Source: Bacillus sp. V3B
GTDB lineage: Bacteria; Bacillota; Bacilli; Bacillales; Cytobacillaceae
Assembly (NCBI RefSeq): GCF_024494465.1
Contig: NZ_JAETXM010000002.1
Location: 186,001 to 250,000, forward strand
Reading direction: 5' to 3'
DNA: 64,000 nt
Shown here: piece after piece, positions 39,086 through 46,944 of the stretch
How positions within the stretch are numbered: the stretch's first letter is position 1
Layout of the letters: every line of letters begins with the position of its first letter
Made by a program: the position numbers and the translations under genes
Notes under the pieces: model-generated
What the model saw: the letters and a program-made list of their open reading frames with translations, nothing else
Databases searched by the model: none
What the model was told of the DNA's origin: nothing

Positions 39086-39190
39086 TTCGCACCTCACTCT
39101 TTTACTCCATTTATTTATATAGTAGCTCAGAAGCACCCAACTAATAGAATAGTGAGTGCTCCTTCATACATCCAATTTCATTTTTATTCG

Positions 39191-40612
39191 TTATTTTGCC
39201 AATTCATAAATCGCTTGAGCATAAATAGCGGTTGCTTTTAATAAATCATCGATATACATGTATTCATCTTTTTGATGAGCAATATCTTCTCTTCCTGGGA
39301 ATAGAGGACCGAACGCTACGCCAGATGTTAAAGAACGTGCATATGTCCCCCCGCCAATCGCCAAAAGCTCTGCTTTTTCTCCTGTTTGTTCTTCATACAC
39401 TTTTTTTAATATTTGAATCAACTCATTATTTTCATCAACATGATGCGGCTTTGAATCAGTGGAATTTTCCATTTTAAAGCCTTTTTCTTTTGCTACTTCT
39501 GTTATCTTCTCTTTTGTCTTTGCCATATCATTTGTCACTGGATAACGAAGGTTAAGTCCTAACATGCCACCTTTTACCTGGTCATATTCCATTTTACCTA
39601 TATTAATCGTGAGCTCTCCAGAAATATCATCAGAATAATCAATACCTAGTTTCTTCCCTCTTGAGTCTTGATAAAAGAATTGAGATGTAAAGGTAAAGAA
39701 ACCATCTGCTTGCTTATCGATTTTATTTTCCACAATAAATTGTGCTAAGTAAAGACCCGCATTCTTTCCATGATCAGGTTCCATACCGTGGGCAGAAACT
39801 CCCTCCAATTCAAGAATCAACTCACCATTCTCCACATAACTTTTTCCTTTTAAACCATGAAGCTTCCAAAATTCATTATACCTCTGTACAACATCTGTTT
39901 TTTCCTTTTGAACAAGTAATATAGCTTTAGCATAATCTGGAACCATATTATACCTTCTACCAGATTGAAAATAAACTACTTCTACTTTTATATCGTCTAT
40001 TGGATCATCTTCTACTACCTTTTCCTGAACCAGATCGAAATCCGAAATTCCTTTTTCAGCAAAAATAATCGGGAAATCAGCGTCCGGTGCAAATCCCAGC
40101 GTTGGCATTTCCTCATGTTTAAAGTAATGATCGACACATCTCCAATCACTCTCTTCATCTGTTCCAATAATCATCCGAACACGCTTCGTTAAAGGCAGGC
40201 CTAATTCTTTTACTATTTTCATGGCATAATATGCAGCCATCGTAGGACCTTTATCATCAATAGCCCCTCTAGCATAAATTTTCCCATTGCGTATTTCTGC
40301 CTTATAGGGATCGCTAGACCATCCGTCTCCTTCAGGAACAACATCTACATGACAAAGAATCCCTAAGCACTCCTCCCCTTGTCCGAACTCCACATGTCCC
40401 GCCAAATTGTCAACATTTTTCGAGACAAATCCATCGTTTTCACCCATTTGAAGCATGTATTGTAGCGCTTCTTTCACACCATGACCAAGCGGGGCATCTG
40501 GGGAGGTATTCTCCTCGTCCAACACACTTTTAATTTGTAATAATTTTTGTGTATCTAGAATCAGTGCAGCTTTCCTTTTCATTACTTCATCAAACCAATT
40601 TAATTGTTCCAT
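39191..40612 (-). CDS. pepV: Dipeptidase PepV
   Basis: 473 aa, M20 metallopeptidase. Metal-site motifs are GILCHVDVVPEGDGW (His, Asp; about residues 81-95), ARGAIDDKGPTMA (bridging Asp), IGTDEESDW (general base Glu and ligand) and APDADFP. A late AIGGGTYARS holds another conserved segment. It cleaves dipeptides with broad specificity in the cytoplasm, two Zn per monomer. GGAGGG lies 10 nt upstream. B. subtilis YtjP equivalent. Confidence 0.95.
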   Translation of the reverse strand: MEQLNWFDEVMKRKAALILDTQKLLQIKSVLDEENTSPDAPLGHGVKEALQYMLQMGENDGFVSKNVDNLAGHVEFGQGEECLGILCHVDVVPEGDGWSSDPYKAEIRNGKIYARGAIDDKGPTMAAYYAMKIVKELGLPLTKRVRMIIGTDEESDWRCVDHYFKHEEMPTLGFAPDADFPIIFAEKGISDFDLVQEKVVEDDPIDDIKVEVVYFQSGRRYNMVPDYAKAILLVQKEKTDVVQRYNEFWKLHGLKGKSYVENGELILELEGVSAHGMEPDHGKNAGLYLAQFIVENKIDKQADGFFTFTSQFFYQDSRGKKLGIDYSDDISGELTINIGKMEYDQVKGGMLGLNLRYPVTNDMAKTKEKITEVAKEKGFKMENSTDSKPHHVDENNELIQILKKVYEEQTGEKAELLAIGGGTYARSLTSGVAFGPLFPGREDIAHQKDEYMYIDDLLKATAIYAQAIYELAK

Positions 40613-40630
40613 TTAAAAACCCTCCAATAT

Positions 40631-40686
40631 GCAAAGCTCAAGGTGTCCGCTTATGACATCGAGTCGCTAACGCCTTGAGCTAGACC
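40631..40686 (+). repeat. Family A repeat, short copy
   Basis: GCTCAAGGTGTCC at the left and GCCTTGAGCTAGACC at the right enclose TATGACATCGAGTC. GCTCAAGG and CCTTGAGC form the outer stem. It lies 20 bp upstream of the pepV ribosome site. Confidence 0.6.
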
Positions 40687-41014
40687 CTTCTCAAACTTAA
40701 AAAGCGCAAAAAATAGTTAAATAAATCATATCATACTCTCTATTATGACAAGCATAGACAAACTCTACTTTTTTTCTCTTAAATCAGCATTTCCAAACTA
40801 ACATGGAATATACAAAAGGAGATAATCAATCATAAGTAGAAAAATACCTTTAATATTATCTGAATATCCAACATATATTGGTGTAAATATCCATAGTATC
40901 CATTAAAGATTAAGGAGAAAATATATATATATATAATTAATCTTTTGTAAATTCGATCTCCATAGTGGAAATTTTGTGATAATATGGATATTATATAAGT
41001 AGATGTTAAACTTC

Positions 41015-41035
41015 ACAACATGTACTATATGTTGT
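41015..41035. promoter_or_regulatory. Palindrome upstream of ytzE
   Basis: ACAACAT and ATGTTGT flank 7 bp (GTACTAT). It lies 115 bp before the HTH gene ytzE, a position that would suit an autoregulatory operator, but it could equally be an RNA hairpin. Confidence 0.4.
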
Positions 41036-41149
41036 AGAAAAGGGGTTGTCCGAGGAAAAGAAGCGAAAATTCTCGAAGATTACGATCTTCACTAAAATGT
41101 TGGATGCTAGAATTTGTCAAAGGTGTGAATAAGGATAGGGAGTGGTTTA

Positions 41150-41371
41150 TTGAAACCGTCAACTAACCGGATGTTAAACCGTATCAAATCCGTCTACATG
41201 TTTATTAATAATCGAGGAACTGTAACAACACAGGAGCTTGTAGAAGAATTTGGAATCACTCCTCGAACGATTCAAAGAGACTTAAATGTCTTAGCTTACA
41301 ACGATTTAGTCAGAAGCCCAAGTCGTGGAAAATGGACAACAACCACGAAGAAAGTAAAACTTTCATCATAA
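41150..41371 (+). CDS. ytzE: YtzE, small DeoR-type helix-turn-helix protein
   Basis: 73 aa. Nearly the whole protein is a DeoR winged helix: GTVTTQELVEEFGITPRTIQRDLNVLAYNDLVR. There is no effector domain, so it cannot sense sugars as DeoR proteins do. It probably binds DNA as a dimer; target unknown. TTG 41150 has GGGAG 7 nt upstream. Same position as B. subtilis ytzE, after pepV. It is followed at once by a long family A repeat. Confidence 0.9.
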   Translation: MKPSTNRMLNRIKSVYMFINNRGTVTTQELVEEFGITPRTIQRDLNVLAYNDLVRSPSRGKWTTTTKKVKLSS

Positions 41372-41372
41372 G

Positions 41373-41552
41373 AAAAGCGCAAGGCGCCCGCCTATGAAGA
41401 ACGTAGACTAAGAACGCCACATCCGTATGTCTTCGTCTGCATGATCCGCATCCTGCGGGCCGCAAGCATAAGACGAGCCAGCAGGAAGGTTGTTCTTTAA
41501 CCTTCTTGACGGATTGGCTTATGACTCGAGCCGATGGCGCCTGAGCTAGACA
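41373..41552 (+). repeat. Family A repeat, longest copy
   Basis: 180 bp from AAAAGCGCAAGGCGCC to GGCGCCTGAGCTAGACA. The interior has a stem built from GCATAAGACGAGCC and GGATTGGCTTATGAC around a GGAAGGTTGTTCTTTAACCTTC hairpin. The copy at 54177-54293 carries the same inner parts. Confidence 0.85.
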
Positions 41553-41593
41553 GTAATCAAAGTTTAAAATTCTATACTTTCTTTTAAACAAAC

Positions 41594-41629
41594 CAGAAAG
41601 AATAAGTCGCCGGTGACTTATTCTTTCTG
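41594..41629 (-). terminator. Terminator overlapping the end of the pseudouridine synthase gene
   Basis: CAGAAAGAATAAGTC and its complement enclose a 6-nt loop. On the minus strand the first arm includes the TAA stop. The T tract is weak. Confidence 0.65.
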
Positions 41630-42340
41630 ATTGTGCTCTAGTAATTGAAAGATTTCCTCCTCCGTTAATCCGCGATACTCACCTAACTCTAGGCTTTCAT
41701 CAAGCTTGAGGGGTCCCATTGAAATCCTTTGTAAATAAACCACTTTTTTTCCTACTGCTTGAAACATTCTCTTCACCTGATGGAACTTCCCTTCCGTAAT
41801 TGTTAACTCAATGTCTGATCGAATGCCTGATTTTATAATGTTTAACTCACCAGGTTTTGTTATATATCCATCATCTAAAACGACGCCTTGTTGAAAAGCC
41901 TCAATATCTTCTTCTGTAACCTCACCATCAATCACAGCAAAATACGTTTTCGGAACATGTTTTTTCGGGGACAATAGTCGATGGGCCAATTTCCCGTCAT
42001 TTGTGAGCAATAATAACCCCTCTGTATCTTTATCAAGTCTTCCTACAGGAAAAGGACCGTACACGGCATCATCCATTTCAAGTAAATCAACCACTGTCTG
42101 ATCATGATTATCCTCTGTCGCGGAAATCACCCCTTGTGGTTTATTCATCATCAAATAAATATACTCTTTGTACTCGATAACTTCTCCGTTTAAAGTGACC
42201 GTATCCTTTTCAGGGTCAACTTGTTCTTTTGCATTTTTAACCATCTTCTCATTAACTTTGACACCCCCGTCTTTTAAAAGTTGTTTTACTTCCTTTCGAC
42301 TTCCATATCCTAAATTCGCCAACATTTTATCGATCCGCAT
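41618..42340 (-). CDS. ytzG: 16S rRNA pseudouridine synthase, RsuA/RluB family
   Basis: 240 aa. An S4-like domain (residues 1-60, RIDKMLANLGYGSRKEVKQLLKDGGV) precedes the catalytic RsuA fold with GRLDKDTEGLLLLTNDG (catalytic Asp about residue 103). By family it isomerises a uridine in small-subunit rRNA. GAGGAG lies 10 nt upstream. The B. subtilis counterpart in this place is ytzG. It is probably cotranscribed behind murJ or by itself; the 644-bp gap to murJ holds the coat-like gene on the other strand. Confidence 0.92.
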   Translation of the reverse strand: MRIDKMLANLGYGSRKEVKQLLKDGGVKVNEKMVKNAKEQVDPEKDTVTLNGEVIEYKEYIYLMMNKPQGVISATEDNHDQTVVDLLEMDDAVYGPFPVGRLDKDTEGLLLLTNDGKLAHRLLSPKKHVPKTYFAVIDGEVTEEDIEAFQQGVVLDDGYITKPGELNIIKSGIRSDIELTITEGKFHQVKRMFQAVGKKVVYLQRISMGPLKLDESLELGEYRGLTEEEIFQLLEHNQKE

Positions 42341-42559
42341 AAAAAGATCACTCCTCTTGTATTATTATAGGCTATTATCCATTTCCAAATTAGCAAAAAT
42401 CCATAGACTGTTATCATGCTACTAAACGAACGTCTTTACATTATTGTCGTTTTTAGCTAGCACCTTTATTTCTAGGTTTTATAGGCCCCTTTTTGTTGAA
42501 AAAGTTCTTTCACCAACATTCCCTATAAAACCAATAAAAAAGTGAAAGAGGAGATGTCA

Positions 42560-42892
42560 ATGATGATGGATTATTCATACCACAATCAACTTTTACCAAC
42601 CCCAGAGGTGGATTATTCATACCACAATCAACTTTTACCAACCCCAGAGGTGGATTATCGTCAACAAGGTCAAGGACAATTCTTTCCAAGTCCAGGGGGA
42701 TTCCCAGGGGGATTCCCAGGAGGGTTTCCAGGGGGGTTTCCAGGGGGGTTTCCAGGGGGAGGCACGAGTCAACGTCTTGATCGACTTGAACGTCAGTTAG
42801 ATCGATTAGAACGTCAATTAACTCGACTAGATCGCCGTGTAGATCGAATTGAAAGAAGACTTGGATTCGGCGGCCCAGGAAGAGATTATTAA
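42560..42892 (+). CDS. Gly-Phe-Pro repeat / coiled-coil protein, coat-like
   Basis: 110 aa. A 14-residue unit (DYSYHNQLLPTPEV) occurs twice (from about residue 4), then GGFP units about five times (about 48-68), then a helical end with heptad pattern LDRLERQLDRLERQLTRLDRR and a GFGGPGRDY tail. Composition and the YxxN/GFP blocks resemble Bacillus spore-coat or exosporium proteins, but I do not recognise a family. ATG 42560 has GAGGAG 6 nt upstream; two more ATGs follow directly. No membrane segment or signal peptide. Confidence 0.7.
   Translation: MMMDYSYHNQLLPTPEVDYSYHNQLLPTPEVDYRQQGQGQFFPSPGGFPGGFPGGFPGGFPGGFPGGGTSQRLDRLERQLDRLERQLTRLDRRVDRIERRLGFGGPGRDY
42569..42652 (+). repeat. Exact 42-bp tandem duplication
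   Basis: Two perfectly identical 42-bp copies (42569-42610 and 42611-42652) encode DYSYHNQLLPTPEV twice. The lack of any difference suggests a very recent duplication. Confidence 0.95.
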
Positions 42893-42954
42893 TCAAACGA
42901 GTACTAAGGCTAAAGCCTTTTCCAACTTTAATCTATTCTTTTTTAGCTAATAAC

Positions 42955-42980
42955 AAGGGTCTCCTGATATGGAGACCCTT
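42955..42980 (-). terminator. Terminator after murJ
   Basis: AAGGGTCTCC and GGAGACCCTT with a 6-nt loop, between the coat-like gene and the murJ stop; an A/T tail is present on the minus-strand side. Confidence 0.75.
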
Positions 42981-42984
42981 TCTC

Positions 42985-44601
42985 TTATCCTTTAAGATGC
43001 AATTTTTGCTTCAAGCGTTCAACCCTATCACCAAACAAGGAGTTCGCAAGTCCTGATTTTAATCCTAAATAACCATAAATAAGGATCCCAACGATCGCAC
43101 AAATAAGAATCATCAATACTGATTGCCAGATAGATTGAGGGGTCAAGAAGAAAGAAAGCAATTTATAGGTCCCCCATGCTCCTGCAGACATTAGGATGGT
43201 AAAGAAAATAATTAAAAGACTTCTCCGCCAAACGAGCTTGAACGAATAACTAGTATAAACCTTAATAACCACTAAGTTTATGATAACTGCAGCCCCATAC
43301 CCGAGGGCTGTTGCTAAAATAGCGCCTTTCGTTTCCATCAATTTAATAAAAGGGATGTTTAAACTTAATTTAATAAGCAGGCCTACTAATAAACTTAAAA
43401 TCGTAAATCGTTGTTCATTTATCCCTTGCAAAATAGCTGCGGTAACGGAAAATAAGGAAAATAAAATCGCTACGGGTGCATAAAGTCGTAATATCTCTGT
43501 CCCAAATAAATCATGCCCATAAAATGCGGTATAAGCAGGTTCTGCAAGCAGCGACAGTCCAATAACAGCCGGTAATACTAAAAACAAGATCACTTGAAAT
43601 GTTTGATTCATCTGTCGGTTCAATCCAAGATGGTCCTGTGTAATATATGTCTTTGTGATATTTGGAACCAATGTTAAAGAAAAGGCTGTTGCCAAGGAAA
43701 CAGGTATGATCACTAGCTTGTGGGAATAAAAGTTTAAGGTACTAAAGGAAAAATCCGCTTCCTTTGCTAATCCGATCTCAACCATTGCCCTGTTAAAGGT
43801 AATTTGATCAATAAATTGAAATAATGGATTGGCAATACCTACAAAAACAAATGGTGCCGCATAAACAAGGATTTCCTTATACATATCTTTCAATGAAATA
43901 TCAACGGTTCCTTTATCACGCAGCAGCAACTCTTCTAAATAGGGCTTTCGTTTATACCAATACCAAAATAGAACAGCGAGGCCCCCAACGGCACCAACGA
44001 ATGCCGCAAATGTCGCCACACTAACTGCGGTTACTATCTCGCCCTTCATCACATATAGAACAACAAAGGCACCAGCTAATAGAAAAACGATGCGCACGAT
44101 TTGTTCCACTACTTGTGAAACAGCTGTTGGTCCCATGGATTCATGGCCTTGAAAAAACCCTCTGTTTAAACTCATAAACGGTACAACAATCAGGGCAAAA
44201 CTAACAGCACGAATAACAGTTACCACGTCTTCTGCACTCGTCACCTGGTCAGTATCCCTGATAACCATATCCGCTAATAGAGGAGCTAAAAAATATAAAG
44301 CTAAAAAAGAGGCAATACCTGTTGTTAGCATGATCAGTAATCCTGATTTAAACAACTTTCTACCGACTGCATACTCTTCAAGTGCGTTATATTTGGAAAT
44401 GAATTTTGAAATAGCCAGAGGAATACCACCAATTGCTATACTTAAGAAAATAGTATATGGTACATACGAGTATTGATAAAGCGTCGTCCCTTCTTGTCCA
44501 ACAATTGCATTAAAGGGTATGACATAAAATAAACCAAGCATCTTAGAAATGATAGTCCCTAGAGTTAATATAAATGTTCCTCTTAAAAGCTTTGACGCCA
44601 T
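42985..44601 (-). CDS. murJ: Lipid II flippase MurJ/YtgP
   Basis: 538 aa integral membrane protein of the MOP superfamily with about 14 transmembrane segments. The start (GTFILTLGTIISKMLGLFYVIPF) and the IAIGGIPLAISKFISKYNA segment are characteristic of YtgP. In B. subtilis it is one of two lipid II flippases (with Amj). AAGGAG lies 9 nt upstream. B. subtilis has ytgP in the same region, so orthology is likely, although other polysaccharide exporters share the fold. Confidence 0.93.
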   Translation of the reverse strand: MASKLLRGTFILTLGTIISKMLGLFYVIPFNAIVGQEGTTLYQYSYVPYTIFLSIAIGGIPLAISKFISKYNALEEYAVGRKLFKSGLLIMLTTGIASFLALYFLAPLLADMVIRDTDQVTSAEDVVTVIRAVSFALIVVPFMSLNRGFFQGHESMGPTAVSQVVEQIVRIVFLLAGAFVVLYVMKGEIVTAVSVATFAAFVGAVGGLAVLFWYWYKRKPYLEELLLRDKGTVDISLKDMYKEILVYAAPFVFVGIANPLFQFIDQITFNRAMVEIGLAKEADFSFSTLNFYSHKLVIIPVSLATAFSLTLVPNITKTYITQDHLGLNRQMNQTFQVILFLVLPAVIGLSLLAEPAYTAFYGHDLFGTEILRLYAPVAILFSLFSVTAAILQGINEQRFTILSLLVGLLIKLSLNIPFIKLMETKGAILATALGYGAAVIINLVVIKVYTSYSFKLVWRRSLLIIFFTILMSAGAWGTYKLLSFFLTPQSIWQSVLMILICAIVGILIYGYLGLKSGLANSLFGDRVERLKQKLHLKG

Positions 44602-44786
44602 GAATTGCTTCTCCTTATCAAAGTAGGAATTTTTTATTCAAATTTCTTATGGTGATTTATCTAGACAATATAATATTTTAAACCTTCCCCAGTCGAGATG
44701 CGATAGTAAAATTGACTTTTATCTTACAATTTCACTTGAAAATACACTATTTGTAGTTTACTCTTCTTTCATAAAGATTTCTAGTG

Positions 44787-44878
44787 CGAAAGCACAAGCA
44801 TCTTCGTTAAGGAACATCTATTATACTCGTCATTCCTTAGTCTTATAACTCATAGATACTTGTATAGAGAAGCTAGAA
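44787..44878 (+). repeat. Family A repeat, degenerate copy
   Basis: AAAGCACAAGCATCTT on the left and GAGAAGCTAGA on the right, with TCTTATAACTC inside. It fills part of the 328-bp gap between divergent murJ and ytfP; the rest of the gap shows nothing else. Confidence 0.5.
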
Positions 44879-44929
44879 AAGCGTCAAACTTCAAAAAACT
44901 CATTAATTTTTAGAAAGGTGTTCAACTAT

Positions 44930-46183
44930 ATGTATGATGTCATTGTAATTGGTGGCGGTCCCGCTGGATTAATGGCGGCTATCGCAGCAGGTGAAAAAGG
45001 AGCTCATGTACTGCTCCTTGATAAAGGGGATAAACTGGGGAGAAAACTAGCCATCTCAGGTGGAGGCCGCTGCAATGTAACAAACAGACTCCCAATAGAT
45101 GAACTGATTAAACATATTCCTGGAAATGGACGATTTTTACATAGTGCCTTCTCCCTGTTTAATAATGAAGATATTATTAAATTTTTCAAGAAACTAGGGA
45201 TCGAGTTAAAGGAGGAAGATCATGGACGAATGTTTCCAGTCAGTAACAAAGCCCAATCTGTTGTCGATGCTCTATTAAATAGACTATCCGATCTTCATGT
45301 CAAAATAAGAACAAATAGCCCTGTCAAAACGATTGAGTATCATCAAAATCAGGTAAAGTCCGTTGTCCTACAAAATGGGAAAACGGTTGAAACCCGTGCT
45401 GTTGTTCTTGCTGTTGGAGGTAAATCGGTCCCTCAAACCGGATCAACTGGGGATGGCTATGCCTGGGCAAAAAAAGCAGGTCACACCATTACTGATCTAT
45501 TTCCAACTGAAGTACCGGTAACGTCAAATGAACCCTTTATAAAAGAAAAAACATTACAAGGGTTATCACTACGCGATGTTGGGTTAAGTGTATTAAATCA
45601 AAAAGGTAAACCGATCATTACCCACAAAATGGACATGATTTTTACTCATTTCGGGATTAGTGGACCGGCTGTATTAAGATGTAGTCAGTATATTGTAAAG
45701 GAATTTAAAAAAGATCCTTCCAAAAAGGTGACAGTTAATCTTGATGTTTTTCCAAATAAAAAGGAAGAAGTACTCTATCAAGAAATACTGAAACTACTAA
45801 AAGAAGAACCTAAAAAAAGTGTAAAAAACATATTGAAAGGTTTACTCCCTGAACGCTATCTCCTTTTTCTCCTTGAGGATAACGAGATTGATCCGATGAT
45901 GCAAGCAGCTACACTTTCAAATGAAAAACTCAGAAGTTTTGTTGAAAGCTGTAAAAAATTCTGCTTTACTGTAAACGGTACGCTTTCCCTTGAAAAAGCC
46001 TTTATCACAGGTGGCGGTGTATCTATCAAAGAAATCGAACCGAAGACAATGGCCTCAAAGAAAATGAACGGATTATATTTTTGCGGAGAAATCCTTGATA
46101 TCCACGGCTATACTGGTGGTTTTAATATTACTGCCGCTTTTGTCACAGGTCGACTCGCTGGTCAAAACGCCGCTCAAGTATAG
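44930..46183 (+). CDS. ytfP: YtfP, HI0933-like FAD-dependent oxidoreductase
   Basis: 417 aa. The dinucleotide-binding motif [15 protein letters not shown] (about residues 5-19) starts the protein, then [18 protein letters not shown], specific to the HI0933/YtfP family. [18 protein letters not shown] and a late [15 protein letters not shown] follow. FAD binding is clear; the substrate is unknown. ATG 44930 is chosen over GTG 44918, which overlaps the AAAGG ribosome site. Next to cse60 with a shared terminator. Confidence 0.93.
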   Translation: MYDVIVIGGGPAGLMAAIAAGEKGAHVLLLDKGDKLGRKLAISGGGRCNVTNRLPIDELIKHIPGNGRFLHSAFSLFNNEDIIKFFKKLGIELKEEDHGRMFPVSNKAQSVVDALLNRLSDLHVKIRTNSPVKTIEYHQNQVKSVVLQNGKTVETRAVVLAVGGKSVPQTGSTGDGYAWAKKAGHTITDLFPTEVPVTSNEPFIKEKTLQGLSLRDVGLSVLNQKGKPIITHKMDMIFTHFGISGPAVLRCSQYIVKEFKKDPSKKVTVNLDVFPNKKEEVLYQEILKLLKEEPKKSVKNILKGLLPERYLLFLLEDNEIDPMMQAATLSNEKLRSFVESCKKFCFTVNGTLSLEKAFITGGGVSIKEIEPKTMASKKMNGLYFCGEILDIHGYTGGFNITAAFVTGRLAGQNAAQV

Positions 46184-46205
46184 TCACTAGAATCTATCAT
46201 TTAAA

Positions 46206-46233
46206 AACCGAGCCTAACCATCGTCAGGCTCGG
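46206..46233. terminator. Shared terminator of ytfP and cse60
   Basis: ACCGAGCCT and AGGCTCGGT enclose a 10-nt loop between the convergent genes; the right arm lies in the cse60 end. Confidence 0.75.
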
Positions 46234-46409
46234 TAAATAATCATCGCAGAAAAGCAATAAATTTGTTCTTCTTCATCATCTTCTGGTAGTGCAGCTACAT
46301 TATATTTAATATCAAGCAGCTTTTTTTCATCCAAGCTCTTTAGAAAACGGTTCATTTCAAACTCTAAATCTTCCTCATGTTCCTGATCAAACAATTTAAC
46401 CTGGATCAT
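46224..46409 (-). CDS. cse60: Sporulation protein Cse60
   Basis: 61 aa acidic protein, MIQVKLFDQEHEEDLE at the start and QIYCFSAMIIYRA at the end, matching Cse60 (YteV). In B. subtilis it is a small mother-cell, sigma-E-dependent sporulation protein of unknown function. GGGGGAG lies 5 nt before the ATG. No sigma-E promoter could be confirmed by eye. Confidence 0.9.
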   Translation of the reverse strand: MIQVKLFDQEHEEDLEFEMNRFLKSLDEKKLLDIKYNVAALPEDDEEEQIYCFSAMIIYRA

Positions 46410-46506
46410 GTCTCCCCCTCACTTATCCATGTTTTATTTCTATTATGACCAAATATACGTATGTTATTCTTTGAATATTTTAAATATTTTATATAAACAA
46501 AAATAG

Positions 46507-46542
46507 AAGGCTGTGATTTTAAAATCACAGCCTTCTATTTGA
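46507..46542 (-). terminator. Terminator after ytwF
   Basis: AGAAGGCTGTGATTTT and AAAATCACAGCCTTCT form a perfect inverted repeat of about 16 bp with almost no loop, in the gap before cse60. Confidence 0.8.
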
Positions 46543-46607
46543 CTTAAAAAAATCGATTATTTTCCTAGTCTAAGAAAAGTTAATGATGAATCAACCGCTT
46601 AAAATGG

Positions 46608-46913
46608 TTATTCTACTTTCCCTCTCCAATCAAGCATTCCACCGACCATATTACATACTTTGTAGCCTTGTTCCTGTAAGTAATAGCATACGTTTTCACT
46701 TCGACTACCTGACCGGCAAATAAAAATATATTCTTTATCTTTATCAAAATAGTCTAGCTTAGCTGGTATATCCATCATACGAATATGTTTGACTCCCGGA
46801 ATCATTCCTTCTGCAACTTCTTCATCTTCTCTTACATCGACTAGCTCTAGCTTCTCTCCAGCTTCGAGCTTTTCGTTTAATTCATCTGTTGTAATAACAC
46901 CAATTTGACTCAT
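46608..46913 (-). CDS. ytwF: YtwF, single-domain rhodanese-like protein
   Basis: 101 aa. The active-site loop CRSGSRSENVC starts with Cys about residue 70; LVDVREDEEVAEG and MVGGMLDW complete the fold. Small rhodaneses carry persulfide sulfur; a specific acceptor is unknown. GGGG lies 8 nt upstream. It follows leuS on the same strand by 31 bp, so it is probably cotranscribed with it. Confidence 0.93.
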   Translation of the reverse strand: MSQIGVITTDELNEKLEAGEKLELVDVREDEEVAEGMIPGVKHIRMMDIPAKLDYFDKDKEYIFICRSGSRSENVCYYLQEQGYKVCNMVGGMLDWRGKVE

Positions 46914-46944
46914 CTCTTACACCCCTTATTTCGTTTCAACTTTT

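Larger units (their letters stand above)
40613..41149. other. Intergenic region upstream of pepV and ytzE
   Basis: No gene is supported in these 537 bp. They hold a family A repeat (40631-40686), a (TA)n run (40922-40938) in a long AT-rich stretch, and a palindrome (41015-41035) before ytzE. I could not find a convincing -35/-10 pair for either gene. Confidence 0.5.

Noticed and set aside
41310-41591. 93-codon minus-strand frame after ytzE
   Set aside because: It lies almost wholly in a family A repeat and has no start signal.
42680-42760. Possible CRISPR-like array of short GGATTCCCAGGG units
   Set aside because: Units are 12 bp, contiguous, in frame and coding for GFPG; there are no spacers.
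42510-42896. 128-codon minus-strand frame over the Gly-Phe-Pro gene
   Set aside because: Its repeats are only the reverse of the plus-strand repeats; the plus-strand frame has the ribosome site and a sensible composition.
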